Source: Zingiber officinale (lineage: Eukaryota; Streptophyta; Magnoliopsida; Zingiberales; Zingiberaceae). Taken from it: a DNA stretch of 64,000 nt. The DNA is taken from assembly GCF_018446385.1 (NCBI RefSeq), contig NC_055987.1, positions 3,656,205 to 3,720,204 of the forward strand, written 5' to 3'. The position numbers and the translations under genes are program-made. Positions 35,365 through 44,629 of the stretch are shown piece by piece (within the stretch, counting starts at the first letter, position 1; the number at the start of each line of letters is the position of its first letter). Below the pieces are notes generated by a model, which made no database searches, was not told where the DNA came from, and saw nothing but the letters and a program-made list of their open reading frames with translations.

Positions 35365-35550
35365 TGTCCACGGATCAAATCACTGCCAGAGAAAGGACTT
35401 CCTCCTCTTCTCCAACACCTAGATATATCTAACTGTCCACAGATCAAATCACTGCCTGAGAAAGGACTTCCTCCTCTTCTCCAACACCTATATATATATG
35501 GTTGTCCACATATTCAAGCAATACCAGAAAAGTTGCTTCCCATGTCACTA
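35365..35550 (+). repeat. 69-bp in-frame repeats at the LRR C-terminus
   Basis: TGTCCA...ATCAAATCACTGCC recurs at 35365 and 35434, with a diverged third copy at 35503. This is a 69-bp, 23-residue period (CPxIKSLPEKGLPPLLQHL). Confidence 0.88.
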
Positions 35551-35628
35551 TCATCTTTCAATTGCTTTGATGTTCATCCAACGCTGAAGGAGCAGTCAGA
35601 AAAGTTTAACGCGTATTGGATGGGATAG

Positions 35629-35783
35629 TAAGCACCTTTGACTCCCGTTATTTTCATATATATATTACTCTTAGTTAATCTTAGCAATAGAAGAATCATA
35701 GTCTCTCTTTTCATGTATATATATGATTCATCGACTTCTTCTTTGCCATATGATACGGTACATATTTTGTGGTGTCAATAAGA
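35629..35783. other. NLR 3' flank
   Basis: This AT-rich sequence with TATATATA runs is probably the 3' untranslated region and flank of the NLR, before the second Tat element. Confidence 0.5.
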
Positions 35784-35794
35784 TGATATGGCTT

Positions 35795-35965
35795 GAAGTC
35801 AAGCCAACATGGCTGGTCAATAGTCCAGCTGACAAGGAAGTCAAGAAAGTCAGAAGTCAAGCCAACGTGGCTGGTCAATAGTCCAGCTGACAAGGAAGTC
35901 AAGAAGGTCAGAAGTCAAGCCAACGTAGCGGGTCACCAGTCCTGTTGACGTGGAGGTCAAAAGAA
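35795..35965 (+). repeat. 58-bp tandem repeat, about three copies
   Basis: GAAGTCAAGCCAAC starts at 35795, 35853 and 35911. Each is followed by GGCTGGTCAATAGTCCAGCTGAC or a variant. Confidence 0.88.
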
Positions 35966-36008
35966 TCAGAAGGGGCTTAGCCCTGCATAGTAAAGGGGGT
36001 TCTGAGGC

Positions 36009-36950
36009 CACATACAGCAAATAGATGCGGGTCGGGAATCAAACCTAGCGTACAGGTCGCGACGTTCATACCTTGGATGAAAGTAAATAGATGCGGGTCG
36101 GGAATCAGGCCCAGCGTGCAGGTCGGGATGTTCATGCCTTGGATAAAAGCGAATAAATGTGGGTCATGAATTAAACCCAGTGTGCAGGTCGGAACGTTTA
36201 TGTCTTGGATGAAAACAAATAGATGCGGGTCGGGAATCAGGCCTAGCGTGCCGGTCGGGACGTTCATGCCTTGGATGAAAGCAAATAGAAGCGGGTCAGG
36301 AATCAGACACATCGTGCAGGTCGAAACGTTCATGCCTTGGATGAAAACAAAAAGATGCGGGTCGGGAATCAGACCCAGCGTGCAGGTCGGGACGTTCATG
36401 CCTTGGATAACAACCAGTAAATGCAGGTCGGGACGTTCATACCATGGATAACAGCCAGCAGATGCGGGTCGGGAATCAGGCCCAGCGTGCGGGTCGGGAA
36501 TCAGGCCCAGCGTGCGGGTCGGGAATCAGGCCCAGCGTGCAGGTCGGGATATTCATGCCTTGGATAAAAGCGAATAAATGTGGGTCAGGAATCAGACCCA
36601 GCGTGCAGGTCGGAACGTTCATGCCTTGGATGAAAGCAAATAGATGCGGGTCGGGAATCAGGCCCACCGTGCAGGTCGGGATGTTCATGCCTTGGATAAA
36701 AGCGAATAAATGTGGGTCAGGAATCAGACCCAGCGTGCAGGTCGAAACGTTCATGCCTTGGATGAAAGCAAATATATGGGGGCCGGGAATCAGACCCAGC
36801 GTGCAGGTCGGTACGGTCATACCATGGATAATAGCCAGCATATGCAGGTCGGGAATCAGGCCCAGCGTGCAGGTCGGGACGTTCATGCCTTGGATGAAAG
36901 CAGATAGAAGCGGGTCAGGAATTAGACCCAACGTGCAGGCTTTGAGTAAC
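36009..36950 (+). repeat. 66-bp minisatellite, about 14 copies
   Basis: The period is 66 bp, e.g. GATGCGGGTCGGGAATC at 36024 and 36090. Typical text is CAGGTCGGGACGTTCATGCC, then TTGGATGAAAGC. Near 36470-36540 a shorter 33-bp sub-unit repeats. Because 66 is a multiple of three, long open frames run on both strands with a 22-residue period (for example minus 35977-36399 and 36476-36958). They are a by-product of the repeat, not evidence for a protein. The array lies inside the LTR. Confidence 0.92.
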
Positions 36951-37190
36951 ACAGACAAAGGTGGGTCAGAGGGTCAGACACTACATGACAAATAGACCTG
37001 CAAGAAATCGTAACCACTTGTCAGAGAAAAATCATCACATGTCAGGGAATATTCTAACGGGGGGAAGCTCATATCCTTCTTGGTTCATCCGCCAGCCTAT
37101 AAGAGAAAGACACGTGTCGATCACTGCCAGACAAAGCCTGTCATCCGACATTCCCTGACATTCACCAGGTTCCAGAAGCCTCGGTTGCAG

Positions 37191-37199
37191 TATAAAAAG
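37191..37199 (+). promoter_or_regulatory. TATA box of Tat element 2 LTR
   Basis: TATAAAAAG lies in a GC-richer context about 360 bases before the LTR end, the usual place of the LTR core promoter. Confidence 0.65.
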
Positions 37200-37552
37200 G
37201 GAAGCTTTGTCCCTTACGCAGGGACGCTCACTCGTCATTTTCTTACCAGTCTTTTACTTTTCTTTCCGTCTTTTCTCTGTGATTTTCTGGGGAAAAAGTA
37301 TCCAACTTGAGCATCGGAGGGCCTGACCCGGGGACTTTTTCCCTGGTTTTGGGTCTCTAACGACTGGTGGACTTGTCGGAGTGTGTGCAGAGCCATATCG
37401 TCATCATCCTGATCATTTCTCTTCGTGGAACTGCCCGCGCGAATCGTTCCAAGGGGGTACCTCGCTGACTCAGCATCTCGACGACTCTCCGTTAACTTTT
37501 AGTACAACAAGGCCCGCCTTCATCCGACTCAGCTTCCGGACGAGATCAAATT

Positions 37553-37569
37553 TGGCGCCGTCTGTGGGA
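37553..37569 (+). other. Primer-binding site of Tat element 2
   Basis: TGGCGCCGTCTGTGGGA is identical to the site in element 1. Confidence 0.88.
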
Positions 37570-37598
37570 AACACAACATCCTGATCCGGAACGTGACG

Positions 37599-37866
37599 AT
37601 GGAGGAGTCTGGCCGCATTCATGTCACTATGACCGCTGGAGAATATGAACTCTTCAAGGAGGCCAAAAGATTGGCAGCTTCGGAGAGACAGGCAACTGTC
37701 TCGCGACCACGACAAGCCCCTGCTGAGGCTTCCAAGGAGCCCCTCCCTGTTTCAGATCGGGGTTCCAAAAGAAAGCAACCTGAGGTCTTTCCTCAACATC
37801 CTTATCGCGAACCTGGTATGGGATACTATCATCCGGAGCCCCAAGCGCAAAGCCTCAAGAAGGAGC
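37599..37866 (+). pseudogene. Tat element 2 gag, N-terminal part (split by Copia-like tandem)
   Basis: The ATG at 37599 opens MEESGRIHVTMTAGEYELF, the counterpart of the element 1 gag start. The frame is cut after KKE by the LTR at 37867 and continues at 50240 in the same phase if one copy of the GGAGC target duplication is counted. Confidence 0.88.
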
Positions 37867-38941
37867 TGTAAGACCGTTGGATTCGATAGAGGGGGGGTGA
37901 ATATCGATTCGAAAATCTCGAGTTAAAACGCAGCGGAAATGTAAAGAAGTAAAGAGATGAACACTATTGATTTTTACTTCGTTCGGAGCCTGTGACGACT
38001 CCTACTCGAAGGCCCGTACTCCTTGAGTACTTTCGTTGGGCAATTCACTAGCAATTCGGATAATTACAATTTACGTACAAATATTGCTAATGAAAAGAAG
38101 GAAAACAAAGCTAACCGACAAACAATAAATTAAGAAGGAGAGCCGGAGTGAGTCGTCGGAGCTTTGTGAGCGTCGTTGGAGCGCAGAGCAGCAGAGTGAT
38201 TGGATTCAGAGTTCTCAGAAGACTGATGTTTTGAAGCTCCTGCCTGGGGCTTCTTTTATATGCTGCTCCGGGCGCCTGGATCCCTTCCGGGCGCCTAGAA
38301 TGTGACGTAACACTCCCAACCAGCATTCTCCAAGTGTCAACGTCGTCCTGGGGATAAAACTTGCCTCCGGGCGCCCGGGCCCCTCTTCTCCAGAAAGTCC
38401 TTCTCCTGCAAGAAAAGGTTAGTCCGAGGCAAATGTACCCTGCAGCAAAGAATGTTAGCACAGTTTTATCGATAAGCAAAGTATGACTTAGATTCCGTCT
38501 TTCCGAGACCGGAATCTAGTCACGATCTCGACTTAGATATCCGAAATGGATCTAAGCCGGATCGACGCCTAATGTCCCCTTCCCGGGAACGCGTCCTCAC
38601 AGTCACTCCCCTCCAGTGACTTACCTCACTTACCTGCCAGACGTCCGGTCAGCCCGTCGACCCGTCTGGACTTCTCGCCAAGCGTCCGGTCAGCCCGTCG
38701 ACCCGCTTGGACTTCTCGCCAGCTATCCGGTCAGCCCGTCGACCTAGCTGGACTTCTCGCCAAGCGTCCGGTCAGCCCGTCGACCCGCTTGGACTTCTCG
38801 CTAGCTATCCGGTCAGCCCGTCGACCTAGCTGGACTTTTCCTGCACACTTGATCAAAGTGTCAGACAACAACACAACTAACTTAACCTATTTGTCATTCA
38901 TCAAAACCTGGGTTAGACCGTTAGTGCTACCCGCACCAACA
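37867..38941 (-). repeat. LTR 1 of the tandem element (outer, 3' on minus strand)
   Basis: It is 1075 bp long and reads TGTAAGACCG...CACCAACA on the + strand. It contains five copies of a 41-bp repeat (38642-38846) and one CCGGGCGCCCGG unit near 38355. Confidence 0.93.
38642..38846 (-). repeat. 41-bp LTR minisatellite (five copies in LTR 1)
   Basis: The unit is YRTCCGGTCAGCCCGTCGAC followed by a variable CCGCTTGGACTTCTCGCYA part. LTR 2 also has five copies (44330-44534) and LTR 3 has three (50022-50144). Confidence 0.9.
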
Positions 38942-41895
38942 ATCTCCCCCTTTTTGATGGAATGACAACCTGGTTAAGTTAGTGAAAGCATATGTATGAA
39001 ACAACATGCATTTGTGTGGTTTTAAAGTTAGTTTGTGTTTTCAAATTGGTTTAGCTAACTTAACCACCTAACCCTTCTCCCCCTTTGGCATTCATAAAAA
39101 AGTAAGCAGGGGTAAACAAGCATAGTGTAGAGTAATAAAAAGTTTGGTTAAAAAAATTCAAAGATATTGATAAAATTAACAGTAAAAAGATAGTCAAGTT
39201 TGGGGAGTTTACTTTTGAACATTTAGTTTGTAAACGATTTAATTTAAAACTTAAGTTTTGACAGTGATTTAAGTTTGAAAAAATCTAACTTTCATAATTT
39301 TTAACACTTGAGTTTTTGCAAATCAAATTTCAGTTTGTAAACATTGATTTTGAACTTTACTTTTAGTTTTCAAAGGAGTTTGGTAGAACTAATTTTGATA
39401 AAGTAAAAATAATTAAATCTAATTTTCAAAAATCAAAATTTTAAAGTTCAAAAGTACTATTTTCTAAACCATGGTTTAAAATACTTGAAAAGTTGAGTTT
39501 TCAAAGACTAAGTAACAAGGATAAAAAGTTTGTGATTTAAAATAAAGAATTTTCACAATTTTAAGCAAGTTGATATTGAAAATTGATTTTCAAAAGTAAG
39601 GAAAGTGATTTTGAGAAGCTTAGTTTGTAAACTTAAGTTTTGAAAAATCTAATTTCCACAATTTTCAAAACTAAGTTAAATCTAATTTTCAGAATCAATT
39701 TTCAATAAAAAGTAAAACCCAATTCTTAAAAACAACTTAGTTTTATAAGAGTTAGTTTTCAAAAGTAGGTTTAAGAAATTTTTGGGAGAACATTTTTCAA
39801 ACAAGATTTAAAATATTTTATATAAAGGAAAAAAATTTTAATTAATTCCTCCCCCTGAACCTGACATCACTTTAACCAGTTGTCTAACCAATTAGGTACT
39901 AACTAACTATCAGAAGATAGTAGCTTTCACTTGGTTAGTCAGATTAAGTTAATTACAACCAGTCAGTGTTTGACTTGACTGATGAACTTTAATCTGATTA
40001 ATATCTGAATTGTATTTAACGTCCAGACTTATGTTAATGCACTGAAATTAGCATCTTAAGTCCGGACAGTTGGCCTATGCATCTCACCCCTTTCTATGTT
40101 TGTCAAACACAAGCAAGGTAACCCTAGGGTGTTGGTGAGATGCTCAAAAACTAGTCCTATGGGTACATGCTTTCTAAGGATGTAAACCTAGTCTAAGTCA
40201 AAAAACTGTTTTTGAAAGTCTAAAAATGGAAATTTTGAAAACAAACAAGTTTAGCCTATAAGTTGATAAAATTATTTTTGAATTTTTTTTTGAAATTTCC
40301 TAGTCTATTGAGATAGAGCATATTCAATGTAAGTTTGAAATGTCACTAGATAAATCCAAAATATTTTATAAATAGTGTAGCTACAGAAGTAGGTCATCAC
40401 TAAAGCTACTGCGATGATGAAGGGGGTGGTCCAGATCCCAAGGATCGAAGAAGTGCCATCATCTCAGTGTGGCGGGTGTCCCCGGTGAGAATACCAGGGG
40501 CGCCCGCCCCTGGTTTTTGACTTCCTTTTTTTTTTTTTTTTTTTTTTTTTTGAGATTTGAAATTGATTTAAGTTTTAAAAAATTTTAAGTTAAAGTTTTG
40601 AAAATAATTTTTAAGTTTAAAATTGAAATTTTTAAAATTTTGCAAATAATTTAAAACAAATTTTTAAAAATAATTTTTAAGTTTAACACCAAATTTTTTA
40701 AGAATAATTTTTAAGTTAAAATTTTGAAAGTAATTTTTAAGTTTAAAAGCAAATTTTTAAGTTAAAATTTTGAAAATAATTTTTATGTTTAAAAAGAAAT
40801 TTTGAAAATAATTTTTAAGTTTAAAAACAGTTTTTTAAGTTAAAATTTTGAAAATAATTTTTAAGTTTAAAAACAAATTTTTAAGTGAAAATTTTGAAAA
40901 TAATTTTTAAGTTTAAAAACAAATTTTTAAGTTAAAATTTTGAAAATAATTTTTAAGTTTAAAAACAAATTTTTAAATTTAAACAAATTTTTAAGTTAAA
41001 ATTTTGAAAATAATTTTTAAGGAAAAAAAACAAATTTTTAAGTTAAAATTTTGAAAGTAATTTTTAAGTTCAAAAACAAATTTTTAAGTTAAAATTTTGA
41101 AAATAATTTTTAAGTTTAAAAACAAATTTTTAAGTTAAAATTTTGAAAGTAATTTAAGTTTTATTCATCTCACCCGATTTATATTATCAATCAAGGAATC
41201 CTATGATTTTGTGAGATGAAATTAGTTAGATTACAGAGTTTTGTTTTAACTTGTGTTAGATTCAGACTTAGCTTTGGTTTCCACAAATAGGCATTCTTCG
41301 GATAAACTTCTAAGCTTGGTGAGTCACAAGGACATCATTAGAAGTAACCAACCTTTCGAGGTTTTCCGAATAGTCCTATCCACGAAACTTAGTACTAAAT
41401 CTTGGTCTAACTGGTTAGGATTCGTTTAAGGGTAGCTTCGGTCAGTTCCACTTGGCCAAATGCACCAGATCGAAACCATATCTTTCTAGACATGCGATGC
41501 CCAAGCTTCCCTAACGTACTATCATCCAAAAACTTCACCAGTACCATGAGTCAAGTTAAACTTGGTCTCTCTTTAACCAATCCTAATTACCCTGCCAGGT
41601 TAGTTTGTTTTGGGTTACCCTGTCGGGTAGGTTAGTTTTGGAGGTGTCAGCTATTCTGGAGCCTCCCCCTGAATTATTGGCCATTAATTTAGATTTTGGG
41701 TTTGTGTCGATTCTTTTTATAGTTATAATCAACTTGGTGATAATCTAAATTTTGTTGAGTTTTGAATTTTGATTTTAATTTATATTTTAGTTTTTGATCT
41801 GATTTATTCAAGTTTATATAATGTATTTTATCTTTAGGTATATAGAATTGATTAAGTGCTACTTGTGTGGTTAAGCACGCTTTCGGGACCCAAGC
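38942..41895 (-). other. Non-coding AT-rich part of internal region 1
   Basis: Where pol would be expected in a complete Copia element there is only AT-rich sequence without open frames. It includes a long poly-T near 40527-40552 and a minisatellite (40560-41160). Confidence 0.8.
40560..41160 (-). repeat. ~46-bp AT-rich minisatellite, internal region 1
   Basis: Degenerate units of AAAATTTTGAAAATAATTT, TTAAGTTTAAAAACAAATTT and TTAAGTT follow each other. The matching array in the other copy is 46250-46800 and differs in unit count. Confidence 0.85.
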
Positions 41896-43314
41896 TTATT
41901 TGGTTGCTTTGTGTTGGGTTAATAATGATTTAAAGGTTTTGTTTGAGTTTGACTTATATCCAAGTCCGGTTTTATTATAGCATGCCTTTTGGTTATTTAG
42001 AATTAAATCTAAATTTTTAGATCTTGTTGTGAATTTTTCCAACAATTCTTTTAACTTATTAATTTCATTTTTTAATGATAAATTCTCCTCCTCAAGTGTT
42101 CGGTCTTGAGTTGGATTCGAATTTTTTAATTGTTCCTTGAGGTTTTGATTTTCCTCAAGAAGAGATTTACTTTCATTTTCCAATTTAACTAATTTTTTAT
42201 TTAAACACGAGATAATTCTAAAGAATTTATGATTTAAGTTTAGGTATACCTCTTCGGAACCTTCGGAAACGAGTGCGGACTCGTGGCTTGATTCGGGTTC
42301 GGACCCGTCTTCCGTTTCCTCTGATTCATCTTCCGTTTCAGCTTCGCGAGCCATCAGCGTGAGGTGACTTTGGTGCTTTTGCCTTTCTCCCTCCGATTCG
42401 TCTGAGGAGGAATCGTCCCATGTTGCTTTGAGGGCTTTCTTCTTTGTTGACTTTGGTTTGTCAAGTTTCAATCTTGGGCATTCGTTCTTGTAGTGCCCCT
42501 TTTTGTTACATCCGAAACATGTGACATTTCTTGAGTCGGCTGGCGAACTGATCTTCCTGAAGCTTCTCTTTTTCTGGTGAACATTTTCCTTACCGGGTTC
42601 ACCAGGTGTTCTTCTTCTGAGTCTTGATCGGAATCTTCTTGATTCGGGTTTGTTCTTCTTTTCTTTAGAGGAACCTGCAAATAAAGCTATACCTTTCTCG
42701 ACCCGTTAGTTTGCTCATGAAGTTCTAATTCACAGAAGAGTTCATCCAATTTTAATTTAGATAAATTTTTGAAATTTTGTAGGCATCTACAATTGATGCC
42801 CTAAATTATTTCGTGGAAAAGCATTTAATGCGTACCTTATTAAGTCTCGGTTCTCCATTTGGTGGCCTATCGCGTGGAGACCGTTGAGGATATCTTTGAT
42901 CCTCGCGTGGAGTGACTTGCCGTTTCTCCTTCCTGCATTTTTATATTAAAATTTTATTTAAAAAAATCTTTTTGTTACCTTCGCATCGCTTGTTCCTTCG
43001 TGCAGTTTATCCCAAAGCTCCTTAGCGTTTTGATGCGGTCCGACTCGGTTCAGTTCTTCTCGTGTTAGTCCGCAATGTAGAGTATTGATGGCTTTGTTTT
43101 CAATTGATGCCTTTTTCTTTATATCATTTGTCCAGTCTTCAGGATCTACTATGTTCCCGGAGTTGTCTACTGGAATTTTGTAAGCCTTTGTGACGCTCAT
43201 CCATTGGTCGTAGTCTGTCTTCATGTAGACCTCCATTCTCCTCTTCCAGTACGAAAAGTCATCCCCGTTGAATAGGGGAGGACGTACTGTGCTGAAGCCT
43301 TCTTGTTGAGACAT
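41896..43314 (-). pseudogene. Gag of tandem element, copy 1 (frameshifted)
   Basis: The minus-strand ATG near 43314 starts MSQQEGFSTVRPPLFNGDDF, a Copia gag N-terminus. The frame continues with ELNRVGPHQNAKELWDKL, but is lost near 42958. The middle part (about 42700-42950) is shifted. The zinc-knuckle bases are present near 42475-42530 but out of frame. A coiled-coil tail (LEEENLSLKNEINKLKELL) is open at 42471-41896. No protease or polymerase follows. Copy 2 preserves more of the frame. Confidence 0.85.
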
Positions 43315-43540
43315 CTTATCCTGCACACACTAAATTAACTGGAAAAAGAAAATCCCAAGACTTCGTCTTGGATTAGCAGTGCGGGAAAAAATAGAAACTC
43401 TAAGTTGGTGTTGTACCAATTTAGATTTTAAATGCAACGAAAAAAATCTTCCAAAAAGATAATAATATCAGTTTAGAATTAAAAAAAATTATTTCACCCC
43501 CTGTCTGATTGGTGGTTGCACCAAATCAGAGCGGTACCTG

Positions 43541-43551
43541 CTCTGATACCA
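43541..43551 (-). other. Primer-binding site next to LTR 2
   Basis: CTCTGATACCA on the + strand is TGGTATCAGAG on the minus strand. It shows that LTR 2 is the 5' LTR of internal region 1. Confidence 0.85.
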
Positions 43552-43553
43552 CT

Positions 43554-44629
43554 TGTAAGACCGTTGGATTCGATAGAGGGGGGGTGAATATCGATTCGAA
43601 AATCTCGAGTTAAAACGCAGCGGAAATGTAAAGAAGTAAAGAGATGAACACTGTTGATTTTTACTTCGTTCGGAGCCTGTGACGACTCCTACTCGAAGGC
43701 CCGTACTCCTTGAGTACTTTCGTTGGGCAATTCACTAGCAATTCGGATAATTACAATTTACGTACAAATATTGCTAATGAAAAGAAGGAAAACAAAGCTA
43801 ACCGACAAACAATAAATTAAGAAGGAGAGCCGGAGTGAGTCGTCGGAGCTTTGTGAGCGTCGTTGGAGCGCAGAGCAGCAGAGTGATTGGATTCAGAGTT
43901 CTCAGAAGACTGATGTTTTGAAGCTCCTGCCTGGGGCTTCTTTTATATGCTGCTCCGGGCGCCTGGATCCCTTCCGGGCGCCTGGAATGTGACGTAACAC
44001 TCCCAACCAGCATTCTCCAAGTGTCAACGTCGTCCTGGGGATAAAACTTGCCTCCGGGCGCCCGGATCCCTTCCGGGCGCCCGGACCCCTCTTCTCCAGA
44101 AAGTCCTTCTCCTGCAAGAAAAGGTTAGTCCGAGGCAAATGTACCCTGCAGCAAAGAATGTTAGCACAGTTTTATCGATAAGCAAAGTATGACTTAGATT
44201 CCGTCTTTCCGGAATCTAGTCACGATCTCGACTTAGATATCCGAAATGGATCTAAGCGGATCGACGCCTAATGTTCCTTTTCCTCACTGGATCCCTCTCC
44301 TCGGTGACTTACCTCACTTACCTGCCAGACGTCCGGTCAGCCCGTCGACCCGTCTGGACTTCTCGCCAAGCGTCCGGTCAGCCCGTCGACCCGCTTGGAC
44401 TTCTCGCCAGCTATCCGGTCAGCCCGTCGACCTAGCTGGACTTCTCGCCAAGCGTCCGGTCAGCCCGTCGACCCGCTTGGACTTCTCGCTAGCTATCCGG
44501 TCAGCCCGTCGACCTAGCTGGACTTTTCCTGCACACTTGATCAAAGTGTCAGACAACAACACAACTAACTTAACCTATTTGTCATTCATCAAAACCTGGG
44601 TTAGACCGTTAGTGCTACCCGCACCAATA
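43554..44629 (-). repeat. LTR 2 of the tandem element (shared middle LTR)
   Basis: It is 1076 bp long and ends CACCAATA (the others end CAACA). At about 44265-44310 it reads ATGTTCCTTTTCCTCACTGG where LTR 1 and LTR 3 share CCCGGGAACGCGTCCTCACAG. It has two CCGGGCGCCCGGA units and five 41-bp repeats. Confidence 0.93.

Larger units (their letters stand above)
33487..35628 (+). pseudogene. NLR gene, MHD motif and LRR domain (frame intact)
   Basis: Reading resumes VMHDLIHDLAEW, the MHD motif of NB-ARC, then runs uninterrupted to TAG at 35626-35628. From the ATG at 33490 this is 712 codons. Irregular plant LRRs fill it (LRTLVLS, IRVLDVSGC, LRYLDIS and others). A 48-residue unit is duplicated in tandem with starts at about 33781 and 33925 (SxIKILPDSxCDLYNLQTLK). 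A 23-residue unit recurs near the C-terminus at 35365, 35434 and 35503. The LRR normally gives recognition specificity and keeps the ATPase inactive. Without its NB-ARC in the same transcript it is part of a pseudogene, though the frame itself shows no decay. The last residues (DVHPTLKEQSEKF) resemble the usual CNL C-terminal tail. Confidence 0.93.
35784..37548 (+). repeat. 5' LTR of Tat element 2
   Basis: It ends GAGATCA just before the primer-binding site and contains a TATA box at 37191. It also holds two minisatellites. The start is inferred, and no second LTR copy is in the window to confirm it. Confidence 0.7.

Noticed and set aside
36009-36950. A regularly spaced repeat array that could be mistaken for CRISPR, or for genes from its long open frames
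   Set aside because: Units are directly adjacent with no unique spacers, the context is a plant LTR, and both strands are open only because the period is a multiple of three.
38111-38479. Open frames in the tandem element LTRs (also 43798-44138, 44246-44653 and 49478-49859)
   Set aside because: They recur only because the LTR is repeated, start and end differently in each copy, and are broken by the repeat-number changes.
40560-41160. AT-rich array as a matrix attachment site or replication origin
   Set aside because: Composition alone does not support this. It is a simple minisatellite inside a retrotransposon.
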